From: Leptodactylus fallax
Lineage: Eukaryota; Chordata; Amphibia; Anura; Leptodactylidae
Length of the DNA stretch: 64,000 bases
NCBI GenBank assembly: GCA_947044405.1
Contig: CAMRHE010000028.1
Coordinates: forward strand, 6,429,001-6,493,000
Direction: 5' to 3'
In this document: in pieces, positions 39,301 to 51,300 of the stretch
How the letters are laid out: each line of letters starts with the position of its first letter
How positions within the stretch are numbered: position 1 is the stretch's first letter
Notes under the pieces: model-generated
Databases searched by the model: none
Seen by the model: only the letters and a program-made list of their open reading frames with translations
What the model was told of the DNA's origin: nothing
Program-made: the position numbers and the translations under genes

Positions 39301-42300
39301 CACCTGGCGGTATTAGAATGTCTGTACACCTGGCGGTATTAGAATGTCTGTACACCTGGCGGTATTAGAATGTCTGTACACCAGGCGGTATTAGAATGTC
39401 TGTACACCAGGCGGTATTAGAATGTCTGTACACCAGGCGGTATTAGAATGTCTGTACACCTGGCGGTATTAGAATGTCTGTACACCAGACGCTAGTGTGC
39501 CATGGGATTTTGCCATGAATTGGGACACTTCTACAATGTGGTGTTTGCAGGTGAAATGTGTTTTTAATATTTTTCACCTTTACAAACCAGAAATTAATTT
39601 GCGTGGCATGCGGCCAGCAGATGTACAGGCACCCCTTGGGAAAAGATTACAAGCTCCCGACATATTTGGCTCAACGGAGGCCAGTGTCCATTGGCCCAAG
39701 GGAAGACACATTTTTGGCTTCCATATGGCCTGTTAAAGATGACGTATGGAATAGTATTAGTAAATTACATATTTCCATACAGCACCGTCCAGGGAAAAAA
39801 ATTGAATGCCATGTTTCTTTACAGTGGGACCCCATGTGTGACAGATGGCACTATATGATATCTATTTTAAAGGAGTTGCCTGAATCCTTTTTTAAAAAAA
39901 TTTTTGTAAGGCAAATGGGAGCAAAAAAACAAACAAACAAAAAAGTTACTCACCCCTGCCAGGTCCTGCATTTCCGGTGGTGGCTTCTGTCTGCTAGTCT
40001 CTGCTTATGTTAACGGATGACGCTCTGTTTGTATCAGGTGACAACTACAACCAATCACAGGTGTCAGTGGTGACCTCTACATAAACGGCACATCACTACT
40101 GAGGCCAGGTGGTCACCTGACACAGTGTGATCCGCTGACATCCGCTTGGACTTGCAAACAGAAGCCGATCCGGGAAACCGAAAACCAGGGACAGGTAATT
40201 CTTTTTGAACTGTCGCATTTGCATTACATAGATTAAAAAAAAAAAAAAAAAAAAAAGATTTGGACGACCCATTTAACATATACATCTCAACATACATGTT
40301 AAATGGAGGTCATAAACGCAGTGTGAACAAAGCCTAAAGCCCCATGCACACGACTATATTTTTTGCCTGTGTGCTACCCGTTTGCTTTTTTTTATTTAAC
40401 AGATGGCACACACAACCATTCACGTCTATGACCCCATGCACATCAACATGCTTTTTACAAGTCCGTGTGGGGGTCATGAGCCCAACTCTGGACAGGTCCA
40501 ATTCCTGTCTGTTTTATGCTCTGGGCTCATTCTTTCAAGTATATGGGTCCATGTTGAGCACTGACAGCCCACATATGGCGCCCATGTATTGTCTGTTACA
40601 TTTTTTATTGACCTGTACACGACCCATGGTCATGTGCATGTGCCCTTTGGTGGAAGTCACACTTGCATTTGGTCCAAAACCTCTGGCGGCAATTCTGTTC
40701 CAGGCTGCATGTAATGCAACTCATGCCAACAGTCAGAAAAACTACATTATAAAATAATACACCCAGAAAACTTTGATATATTAACTCTGATAGGGTATAA
40801 ATTCTAGTTTTGTATCATCCACTTAGATTCTTATATCCCTTGCAATGTAGGCAACCCTAGCACCCAGCTGATCCATATGGTCTAGCACAAGGGTCAGTGT
40901 CTTGCCTCGTCAATGATAATTGGTAGAGGCAGATACAGCCGGAAATCCTCCTGTGAACTTCTGATTTGCCTCAAGTTACCTTCAGAATATAGGATATTTC
41001 ACTATATCGGGGGAGACACGTTTCCTGCCTTATTTATTTCCAATACTACAAAAATATCACAGATTGCCTTGGGCCAAAAATATTTTACATGTGAACATGT
41101 ATAGCTTTATTCTTCTAATTCTTCTTTACTCTTTCTAATTGTAGAGTAGATTCTAAGATGGATTTGAAATGTATTAGTTAAAGGGAATGTGTTATCAGAA
41201 AATGATCTATTGTTGAAATCAAGTTTTTATGTAACATTTTTGTGATTTTTTTTATTTATTTTTTTTTATTTTATTTTCCTTGACATTATCTATATTTTAA
41301 AAATAATCTGGCCACAGAGTTTCATACTAGGCTGAAACTTCTTGTTCTATAGAGATTACTTTTCAGCAATCCTCTTATCATCACAGACAGAATAACAATA
41401 AATGTTAACACCAGAATGTAAATTACAATAAACGTTAATACCAGAATGTAAATTTTCTCAGGATCCATCATTCACAATAGGTGATATCACAGCTCTCCTC
41501 CACCTCCTCCTAGTTCACAGAGCATATGAACATGTATAGCATGTATTTTAGGAGGAACAGCTGTCAGCCAAATGCCAACAGTTGTTCCTCATGCATGCTC
41601 AGCATGGTCACCTTATGTTTTCTGTTCATTGTAGTTGTCTGGTGTAACCTGCCTGTGTTTTTGTTGACAGTTCGTAGGGGCGATGTCCTTGCAGCCTGGA
41701 GTGGCATACGTCCTTTGGTCACAAATCCCAACTCTACAGACACTCAGTCCATATCTCGCAATCATGTTGTTGATGTTAGTGAAGCCGGACTTGTCACAAT
41801 AGCAGGTAACACAATCTTCTTGCAAATATGGATTTAATTCCGATTACATGTACTATATTTTGTTTTTTTCCTCCGTATCTTAAGGATCTTGACACAGTGA
41901 TTTTTTTTTTTCTGTGTTTTGTTTCCATCATTCCGAAATCTTTTGTTTTTCTGCTAACGTAGCCATATTATGGCTTGTTTTTTGCAAGATGAATTGTATT
42001 TTCTTGGTCTAATGAAGTGTAGACTCTGAGTTAGAAACTGCAGCTGCATCCCCCTCCTCAGTATTGAAATGAGGGGGAGGGTATATATTTGATTCGCTGA
42101 AAGCACAAAACTCAACTGCAACATAAATATACACTACTGTGCAAAAGTTTTAGGTAGGTGGGAAAAATTATTCGAAGTTAGAATCCTTTGAGAAATAGAA
42201 GGGTTAATAGTTTATTTTTGTTAATGAAAAGAGAAATGTAAATCCCATCAATATTTGGTGTGACATTTGCCCTTTGCCTTCTTCTCGGTACAGACAGTAC

Positions 42301-45300
42301 TTGGCAGAACTGGGCAGGGAGGTTGTTCCCGCCGCCATCTTGGAGAACTAAGCACAGATCTTCTGTGGATGTTGCTTGCTCCAATCCTTCTGTCTCTTCA
42401 TGTCATCCCAGACAGACTGGATGATGTTGAGATCAGGGCTATATCTGTGTGGGCCGGATCATCACTTCCAGGACTCCTCCTCCAAAGGGCAAAGGTCACA
42501 CCAAATATTGATGGCATTTACATTTCTCTTTTCTTCATTCACTTAATTTTGTTAATTAACGAAAATGAACTATTAATCCTTCTATTTCTGAAAGTATTAC
42601 TTACTGCGCAGCATTATTTAAACACCTGCCTAAAGTTTTTGCACAGTACTGTATATTTATATTCATTTATGTACATTTACAAAGCAGCAGTAGATAAGTA
42701 TAAAGTCCTTAATCTCCATATGGTATACTCTACTAGGTGGAAAGTGGACAACATACCGTTCTATGGCTGAAGACACACTGGACGCAGCAATTAAAGCACA
42801 TAACCTGAAAGCGGGGCCCTGCAGAACTGTTGGGCTTTTCCTAGAGGGAGGGAAAGACTGGACTCCTACACTTTACATCCGTCTGGTTCAGGACTATGGA
42901 TTAGAGAGTGAGGTAAATTGCCTTGACCCGATTATGTTCATGCATTTATGTTTTTATATAGGCCTGTGTTTTCAAAAAGTTGTGACACTACCTTTTATAG
43001 GCCTTATGTGTAATGGCCTCAATGGCATAACCAGTCCAAAAGATAGTAGTAGCAGTGTAAGGCTAAGATCACATCTGCATCGGAGATTCCAATGGAGAAA
43101 CGCAGAAACCACCACAAATTGTTGGAGAGAAAAGTCCTGCATGGTGGAATTTTCTCTCCACCAATTTCTGGCGGTTTCTGCGTTTCTCCATTGGAATCTC
43201 TGCCACTTTTGATATGAAAATGGCGGACACCCAGCAGACCTCATTATAGTCTAAGGGGTCCACTGGTGTCCGCAGGAAACTACTGTTTTAGTGATCTGTC
43301 TCTCTGTTATTCAAGTCCCCTGGCGGAGCCCAACAACGAAGAGCCCGGCACAGATGTGAACCTAGCCTTAGAGGGGAACTTCACTGTGAATTAAAGTACA
43401 TGTCCTCAACTGTTTTATCTGAAATGAAATAGTCTTCATTAAAAATCTCATACTTCTATGCCCATAAGAATGTCAGCTAGTCCTGTCAATTTTGAAAGGA
43501 CTGGCCAACCATTGGATTGGATAGCCAATACGTATGATGGTGTCCCAATTGTCCCTTGACTGCAGAAGCCATGGGAAAGAAGGATCAAGCATGTTAGATT
43601 TCAGCATGACCAATACTTTTAAGCCGATTTTCCACATGCACATTCGGCCAGTATATCTGTTGGCCGGCTAAAAAGAGCTTTTGGCTGACAGGTATCTAAG
43701 GTATATAGCCATTTTAATACTTCTTTTGTAAGACTTGTCACCTAGGACACTTTGGCTGTATTCACTTGACAGAGTTCAATCCACGAAACATGGTCAACCC
43801 ATATTTTCTGGAATGAACATGGCTGTGTAAAAGGAACTCTCTGCATCATAGTCCGTTATGATACAGCGAGCTCCAGAATGACGGATTGCACCAGTACTGA
43901 ACTCTTAGCTTATATCAGATCAGTACTGTAGCGATCACGGCATTCAGGATCTTATTATATCATGACTGTGGGTTCCATTCACAGATTTTGAAATACGGAC
44001 TGCACACAGACCATGTTAGCTGGATGTAACTCGTGTGAATACAATACTGGTCGTGTGAATACAACCTTACTATTTTTGTTTTCCTGGGGGAAAAAAAACT
44101 CACAGCATACAAACATGGAAGTCGGAGAACATTGGTGTAAAACATACGTCCACCAAAGAGTAAGACGATTTTCATTGTAGACGTTATGGGGAGGGGCCAT
44201 AACATCGTAAGAGAAAATACAAAGCCGGGGTCCCAAGGACAGTCCTCCAAATGAGCGTGTTGGCCCTTACCAAGAACTGCGTGATCCCATTGTCATGTAT
44301 CGCTAAGGCACCAGAACATTTCATCCGAATGTAATTTTGTGCCATTGTTAATTTTCACAAAGTATGAAATATTTTAATTGTTTGACAAACGCCAACTCCG
44401 CCGCAGAGCCTGCTTACAGAAATTAGCATTCCGTTCTGTTTTTTTTTTTTTCTCTTTCTTTGTGATTTCCATGACAGTCCCATCTCCGTGACATCTAATT
44501 CCAACAATACATTCGTTAAATGTGATCACAGTTGCAAAAAGTAGTTGACGCGTCATTAGTCACAGTTACATTGATACATGCATATAGTAGTATAAGTGCT
44601 GGCCTAAGCGTTCACAACACAAGTCGTTTCCTCCCACACAATCAAGATTTAATACCCTCTTCAGTCTGTTTGATAAAAGCTTTGGGAATCTGACATAAGT
44701 AGCGTGGTTTTTTTTTTTTTTCCCTGCTGTGCTCCGACGAGCAGAAGGAGGGGGAGGCTGAAGAGCGAGATGCTCAGTGAATTGTTGATTCTCTCCCGCA
44801 GGTTGCCCAGCACCTGGCTGCCACCTACGGTGACAAGGCCTTCGAGGTGGCCAAATTGGCTAAGGTTACCGGGAAGAGATGGCCAATTGTGGGGAAGAGA
44901 TTGGTTTCTGAATTTCCGTACATTGAAGCAGAGGTTTGTAGAACTGAAATGTTTTTCATGTGGTCTGCGAAAATTCAGGTGAAATTGTTCTGAAATTAAA
45001 ACAATAGAAATAACATAAGACAAAAAAAATAATCGTAGATTAAAAGGTTTCCAAATATATATTTTTAGAATTTGTTAATCTTGCATTTGGGTATTTTGCA
45101 CAGTAGTTTTTTTCACTTTTTTTGTTTGTCAAAGTAAAATGTTTAAAGGGATAATATCATTGGGAAACCCTATTTCCACTAACAGCACGTCAGAATAGCC
45201 TTTAGAAAGACTATTCGTCTCCTACCTTTATTTTTCTGCCCCATGCTGCCATTTTGGAGAATTTTCTTCTTTCTTTTTTTATGCAAATTAGCCTCCAGAA

Positions 45301-48300
45301 AGCACAGGGGGCGTTCCCCCTGTGCTCACGTCACACGCTCTTCAGAAGATCCAGTGCCGCCTCTCCGCAGCGTCAGCACCTGCTCATAGTGTCTGTTTGG
45401 GATCCAAATCCTGCGCATGCTCAGTCGGCTGTGCCAGTTTGACGTCAAAATGGCCGACTGGACATGCGCAGTCAGCTCGACTGAGCATGCGCGGGATTTA
45501 GATCACGAACAGACAAGATGGCCGGGTGCTGACGCTACAAAGAGGCAGTGCTAGATCTTCCGAAGAGCGTGTGACGTGAGCATAGGGTTTCCCAATGATA
45601 GAATCCCTTTAAAGGGGTTGTCCAGGATTTAGAGCAAAAAAAAAAAAAAAAACTCACCTGTTCCCTGTCCCCAGCACTCCAGTCCCAGTTCCCTCCCATC
45701 CTGGGACTTGCTTGCCAAAAGCGGAGAGGTTCACATGACTACTAATCCTCCATGTTGCCGTTGTCTGAGACTGTGCTGACACCTACCTGTGATATATTTT
45801 AATTGCTACTCTGTATCAACCAGTTTCCAATCCCTCCCCCTCTTTTTTTTTTATCCACAGGATAGGTGATAAGTGTTTATTTGATGGGATCACCACCCGT
45901 CCCAAGCATGGACTCTCACGTCCCCTATTTGAGTGGATCAATGGTTATGCGTGTACTCTGCCGCTCCATTCAAAATCTATCTCCATCACTCCCATAGACA
46001 TTGACTGGAGTGGCAGGGTACATACATCCTTCAATGGTCCCTTTGTGCTTATGAACACTGGGACCCTCGGCAATTAAATTCTTAATACTCACCTTTCCTA
46101 TGGATTAGTCATCACTTAAGTTATCATAAGCCAATTCCTTTAAGATTTTTTTTTTAACACTCACCTGTGATTCATTTATACTGAGGGCCGATCTTAAAGG
46201 GTTTTTCCCATCCCAGCAAATCGGTGACAAGTTGGGGAATGACTGGCCCCAAGTCCTATCCCCTAAAGCAGGACTTACAGGAACAACTGAGCAGTTCTGT
46301 TCTATTCTGTTTCCATGTAGTAACTCCCATACATGAGGACAGGAGCAATGGAAACAGTGTAGCAGATCGAGCTATTCTGTTTCCGTAACTGTAATGCCAT
46401 GGAAACAGCGTGGCACATCTACTGTAGCTATGCATTTTCCTAACTGTGACGCCATGGAAACAGAGTAACTCAGCTGTGCTAACCAGTTTCTGTGTCACCC
46501 ATTCCTTATGGGTGTTATAGGGGCAGAACAGAACTGTTCCCGTAAGTAGCGGTCATAGGGGTCAAGATGGAGAGCAGTTATTCTCGATTTCCTGAGATGG
46601 GAACAACTTTTTAATGACTCACTCTGAACAAAATATTCAGCTTCACATACATGGTATAAAAAAAAAAAAAAAAAGCACCTTGTTTATAAATACTCTGTCA
46701 TTATGGTTAGACAGGTCTATGTGTCTCCATGGTTACAGACTACAAAGTAAATGTTGTCTGACCCTGCAGTCATGTGTTACTCCCTGTATTTGGTTTTTGC
46801 TTCTTCCTAATCTATTGATAATAGAGAGGGGAAAGCGGTTACACATGACTGCCGTAAAGTATTTGTGGTCCATAGCCATCAGATTACAGAAATATATACA
46901 GTACATCCTTATTATATCAGTAAGCGCTTCACCATAGACTTAAAGATTGTCTGGGCAGAAAAAAAAAAAAAAATAGACCAAGGGGAGGTGAAAAAAATAC
47001 AGAAAAAATCATACCTGTCCCCGGTGTTCCAGTGTCCTCCCAGTGCGGTTTGGTCCTGCTGCTTTGGTGTCTTCTCGAAGTGAAACTCCTCACTGACTGT
47101 GACATCCCGAATCCCTTCCGCTGAAGCTGCTGATTGGCCTCAGCGGTCACATGCGGCGTGGGACCTCCACCAGAAGACAACATTGGAACAGCAGGACCGG
47201 ATCACGCTGGGAGGCACCGGATAAAGGGGAGTAAGATTTTTTTTTTTTTTCGCCTCCCTGGCCTATTTTAAAATAAAAACATTTTGTCTGGACAACCCCT
47301 TTAAGACGTACAAAAAGCTATTGATGCTACATCAGTGACGGGTCTCTTTAAAGTGCTGCGACCTGGTCTTTAGATCCTGCAACTGTTTATCCGCCTCGAG
47401 TGTAATATTTTGGTGCGCATTAATTTTCCTCGCTGGAGACGTGACAATATGACCATTTCATGAGGGAGACATTTGTCTGGATGACTATTTCCCACATATT
47501 CCTTCACTGGGATCAGTTAATTAGGTCATATAAAATTTATTTATCTACTTCACTTCATTAGTCGAATCCACGTTAATTCAGTCACAAAGTAATTGGGAAA
47601 TGTCACACCAGAAAAATGTTTTCTCCCTGAAATGGGTCATGTTGGCTTGTCTGCCACTGTCATGCATTTCATTAGATGAGACTTTTTACAATGACTGACC
47701 TTACTAACGGTTTAAAGATCTTTCCTCCCAGTTTATATGGAGTGTGGGGGGGTAATTATGGGCCATAGCTCAAAGTGAACATGGTGGGTTCGTCCTGATT
47801 GGTTACTATTGTGTGATGTTTGTTTCTAATTTGTTTTATGTTCTGTGTTTGTAAACAATTTTATGGCATATGAAAGTTTAAAGTGACCCCCGGTATGTTT
47901 GTTTTTTTTTCTTTTCATTATGTACCTCTTCCTCCAGTATACATATCATATGAGTAAGAAGTAGTTTGATTATTCCTTTCTCTCTTAAAATTCATGAGAT
48001 CTTTCTGTTTATCTTAGCTATATGATCTCATTCTGACCTGCTGTGAATTGCATGTCTTTCTGTGTCTCCAAAAGTCACTTCCTATATGATGAAACGGTAT
48101 GGACTGTACCATGCAGACTCTATATATTTTATTTTATTTTTTTATAATCTCATTATGTAAATATCCCCCCTATAAACTAGTTCTTTCTTTCTATCTGGAA
48201 ATTCATGGTTGGGTCATGTGATCTCACTGGGACCTGCTGGGAATAACATGGTTCTATGGTTCTCTAAAAGTCATGTCAGAACTTCCTGTATAAATGTTCC

Positions 48301-51300
48301 AGACAGGCCTCTCAATGAGGTTGACATAAACTCCTATATAGAAGATAGACAGAAGCAGAATTACTGCCCTTCAGCAGACAGAGATAGTACTGTCTCTAGC
48401 TTTCCATTTAAATTCATGTAATTCATCTCTTCAGTTGGGTCATGTGATCTCATTGTGACCTACTGGGAATCATATCTCTTTGTTTCTCCAAAAGTCACAC
48501 CAGAACTCCCAGTAGAAATATTCCACAGGGTGGACACACTCTTATATAGAGAGAAGAAGAATGACACTGCCCCTCAGCAGGCAGTGATAGAACTGTCTCT
48601 AGCTGCCCATGTGATGATGTGCTGAGGTGTCATGCGATTGGCCAGGAGCTGTGTAATCTTCAGCAGGAGCTGTGATCGGGGCTTGTGTGTTCCCTGTGGA
48701 GAGCCTGTATGGAACATTTATACAGGAAGTTCTGCTGTGACTGATCACATGGCCCACCAAAGAGAACAATGTAATGAATTTTCAGATAGAAAGAAATATC
48801 AAAATAACTGATACTGTATATAACTGGCATGTGTACTATATACTAATCTGATATACCATAATCTGAATTATATACAGTATATTGGGGAATGGTTACATAT
48901 TGAACAACAAAGAAAATGACTGGAGTGTTGCTTTAAACCCAAAAGTGTTCTGGTCTTTAATGTGTTAAACATGCAAATAATGACCCTATCATATTATCTG
49001 TTTAGGTCTTGGTTACCGAGACTGTAAGCTAACTGAAAGACAAATGGTTTTATAACAAGATTGTGCAAGTAAAATCCTCCTGATGTCACTGTCATGTGAT
49101 AGGTCATCAGAATCAGATGGGTCAGGATCTGGCAGCGGACCCTGCACTGATCAGCTGTTTCTGCAATATACAATTAGAGAGCACTACTCCTATTCAAACG
49201 AATGGGATCAGAGCTACAGTTCCCGGCGCCACCACTACAATGTACAGAGCTCTGTACTCTGCATACTTCCTGTCCAGATACTGCAGTTCTGATCCCATTC
49301 ATTTGAATAGGAGCAGCGCTGCTTCTGGCTGTATACCTTGTATATAGCTTCCCGCAGCCAAAACAGCTAATCAGCACGGGTTCAGTTGGACCCCAACCAA
49401 TCTGATGCTGATGACCTATCCTGTGGAACTATGATGATCCTATCCTAACTTTACTGGGTCCTTGACAAACCCTTTTAAGTAATATTTGTTTTCTTTGCTG
49501 TCAGGTAAAATACGCTTTGAAGGAATACGCCTGCACAGCTGTGGACGTCATTTCTCGCCGCACGCGCCTTGCCTTCCTGAATGTACAAGCTGCAGAAGAA
49601 GCTTTACCACGAATTGTTGACATTATGGCCAAAGAATTGAATTGGAAGGATCATCAGAAAAAGGTAAAGATTTTCCATATCTTTTGTCAAGGAGAAGTCC
49701 CGTCCTTGCTTAGTGTTAATAATGGCACAGAATCCGCAGACAGATCGGAGGATCTTCGGACTGCTACAAGGGGTCTGATTCTAATGTTGTTTCAGTGGTA
49801 CAAGGGACACTGCAGGGGCACAAGTGCTACTAAACCCCTAAGAATTAGTCTCCGTGCTCGGAGCGTTCTTATCTGTCACATTGAATATCCAAATTAGGAA
49901 TCAAACGAGTCAGTTTATCTAGGCTGAAGATGAAGAAAGTATAAAAAATTACATATATAATAGACTCTCTGGGATAGACCAAGAAAATCTATGGTAGTAA
50001 AGGGAACTTGTATACAGAAGGAGAAGAGATCTGGTCTGCACACCCAAATGGTGCTTTACTGCAGGGATGTGGAGTCAGAAAAAGTTACCGACTGACTTCA
50101 AAATAAAATGATAGTTTTTTAATGCTATATTCTAGACTTATTGATATTATATAATTAATTAGATACATAGTTTGTTACATATTTACTTTTATAGGCATCA
50201 TCAAATCACTCATTTTCTTCCCCCCCTTCATTTTAATGGAGCAGCAGTTGAGAATTTTGCAGCACTTTTTAAAGTCTATTGGACTGGCTAAGATAGCCAA
50301 GTACAGTGAGCTGCGGGGTCTCAATGGTAGGACCCCCAGCGATATAGCAGTTGCCACCTATCCATCATATAGGTGATAACTGCTTTTGACTATAACACCC
50401 CCTTAAACACATGTTGCCTGTTTTCTCCAGTATTAACACCCTCAATCCCATTCACGCGAATGGAGGTGGACTGTAACCTAAGACAAACCCTATGAAGAAA
50501 AGTGGTACTGTTTCTGGAAACGAAAGCACATTGGTTTCTGGGCATCAGTTTTGCATTAGATATAAGTTAGTCCTTTTCTTTTTTGGGATATTAAACTTTA
50601 ATATAATCCCACCACAGCCTATAGCTACCATGACGCTCATCCATACGTGGGTGCAGCGCAATATGGGCACAACCAGCAGTGATGGACTGAAGTTTCTGAG
50701 GCCCACCAGATAATAGGATTTTGGGGACCTACCCTCTGTAAACCCCTAGGAAGACGACCCTGCTAGCAGAGGCATAACTTCTGGGCCCCAGTGCAAAATC
50801 TGTAATGGGGCCCCTTACCTACCTTTTACAATAGTGGCATATTTTATGTAGCAGAGGGACTTTTGGGACCTCCAAAGGGTCCTGGGCCCATTACCAAGTG
50901 CTGCCACTACACCCCTTATAGCTTACTAGTCTCCAAATATTTTTTTTTTCTGCTATACCTATGGAGCCCATTATTGTATTAGAGCCTAGGCCAACCAGAG
51001 ACTCTTCTGGTACCCTGGTGGGCCAGTCCGACCCTGACAACCAGTGCAAGAAATTCCACAACCATTGCATTTTCCCACATCACGGTCAATGAATGGCATG
51101 GCCTCATATAGCTTTTACTTTGAACATAGTGGATGGGATGTGGGGGAGGGGGACATATATCATAGTGCTGTATTTTATTAGAAGTTTGGCATCTACAGTC
51201 CGGAAAAAGCCTTCTGAATAAAAAATGAACATGTCTGGGTCTCATTGCCCTTTATTATAACCATCACCCAAGACAAGACTTGATTGTAGATATTTGTGAA

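Larger units (their letters stand above)
15640..41670 (+). other. 26-kb GPD2 intron between exons C and D
   Basis: Bounded by GTAAGT at 15640 and TTGTTGACAG at 41670, in phase 1. About 16 kb of it is the minisatellite 23519-39490. The rest holds MITEs, a mariner-type MITE, hAT-like ends, C- and A-runs (for example 18289-18303) and two repeat-poor stretches (16740-17180 and 23030-23500). No other gene was recognised. Confidence 0.9.

Noticed and set aside
23519..39490. CRISPR array
   Set aside because: There are no unique spacers; the units are contiguous variants of one sequence in a vertebrate intron.
39558..40013. 151-codon open frame after the minisatellite
   Set aside because: Its second half lies in a T2-type MITE and the translation has no recognised domain.
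40344..40757. 137-codon open frame in the long intron
   Set aside because: Overlaps dispersed frog-type repeat sequence (CCCATGCACACGAC-like ends) and shows no domain.
42267..42770. 167-codon open frame over the mariner-like MITE
   Set aside because: It runs through the hairpin MITE into GPD2 exon E in a frame other than the GPD2 one, and has no transposase motif such as DDE/D or HTH.
49664..49897. Coding extension of exon G beyond its donor
   Set aside because: The frame stays open by chance. The translation stops resembling GPD2 exactly at AAG|GTAAAG, and exon H continues the protein in frame.
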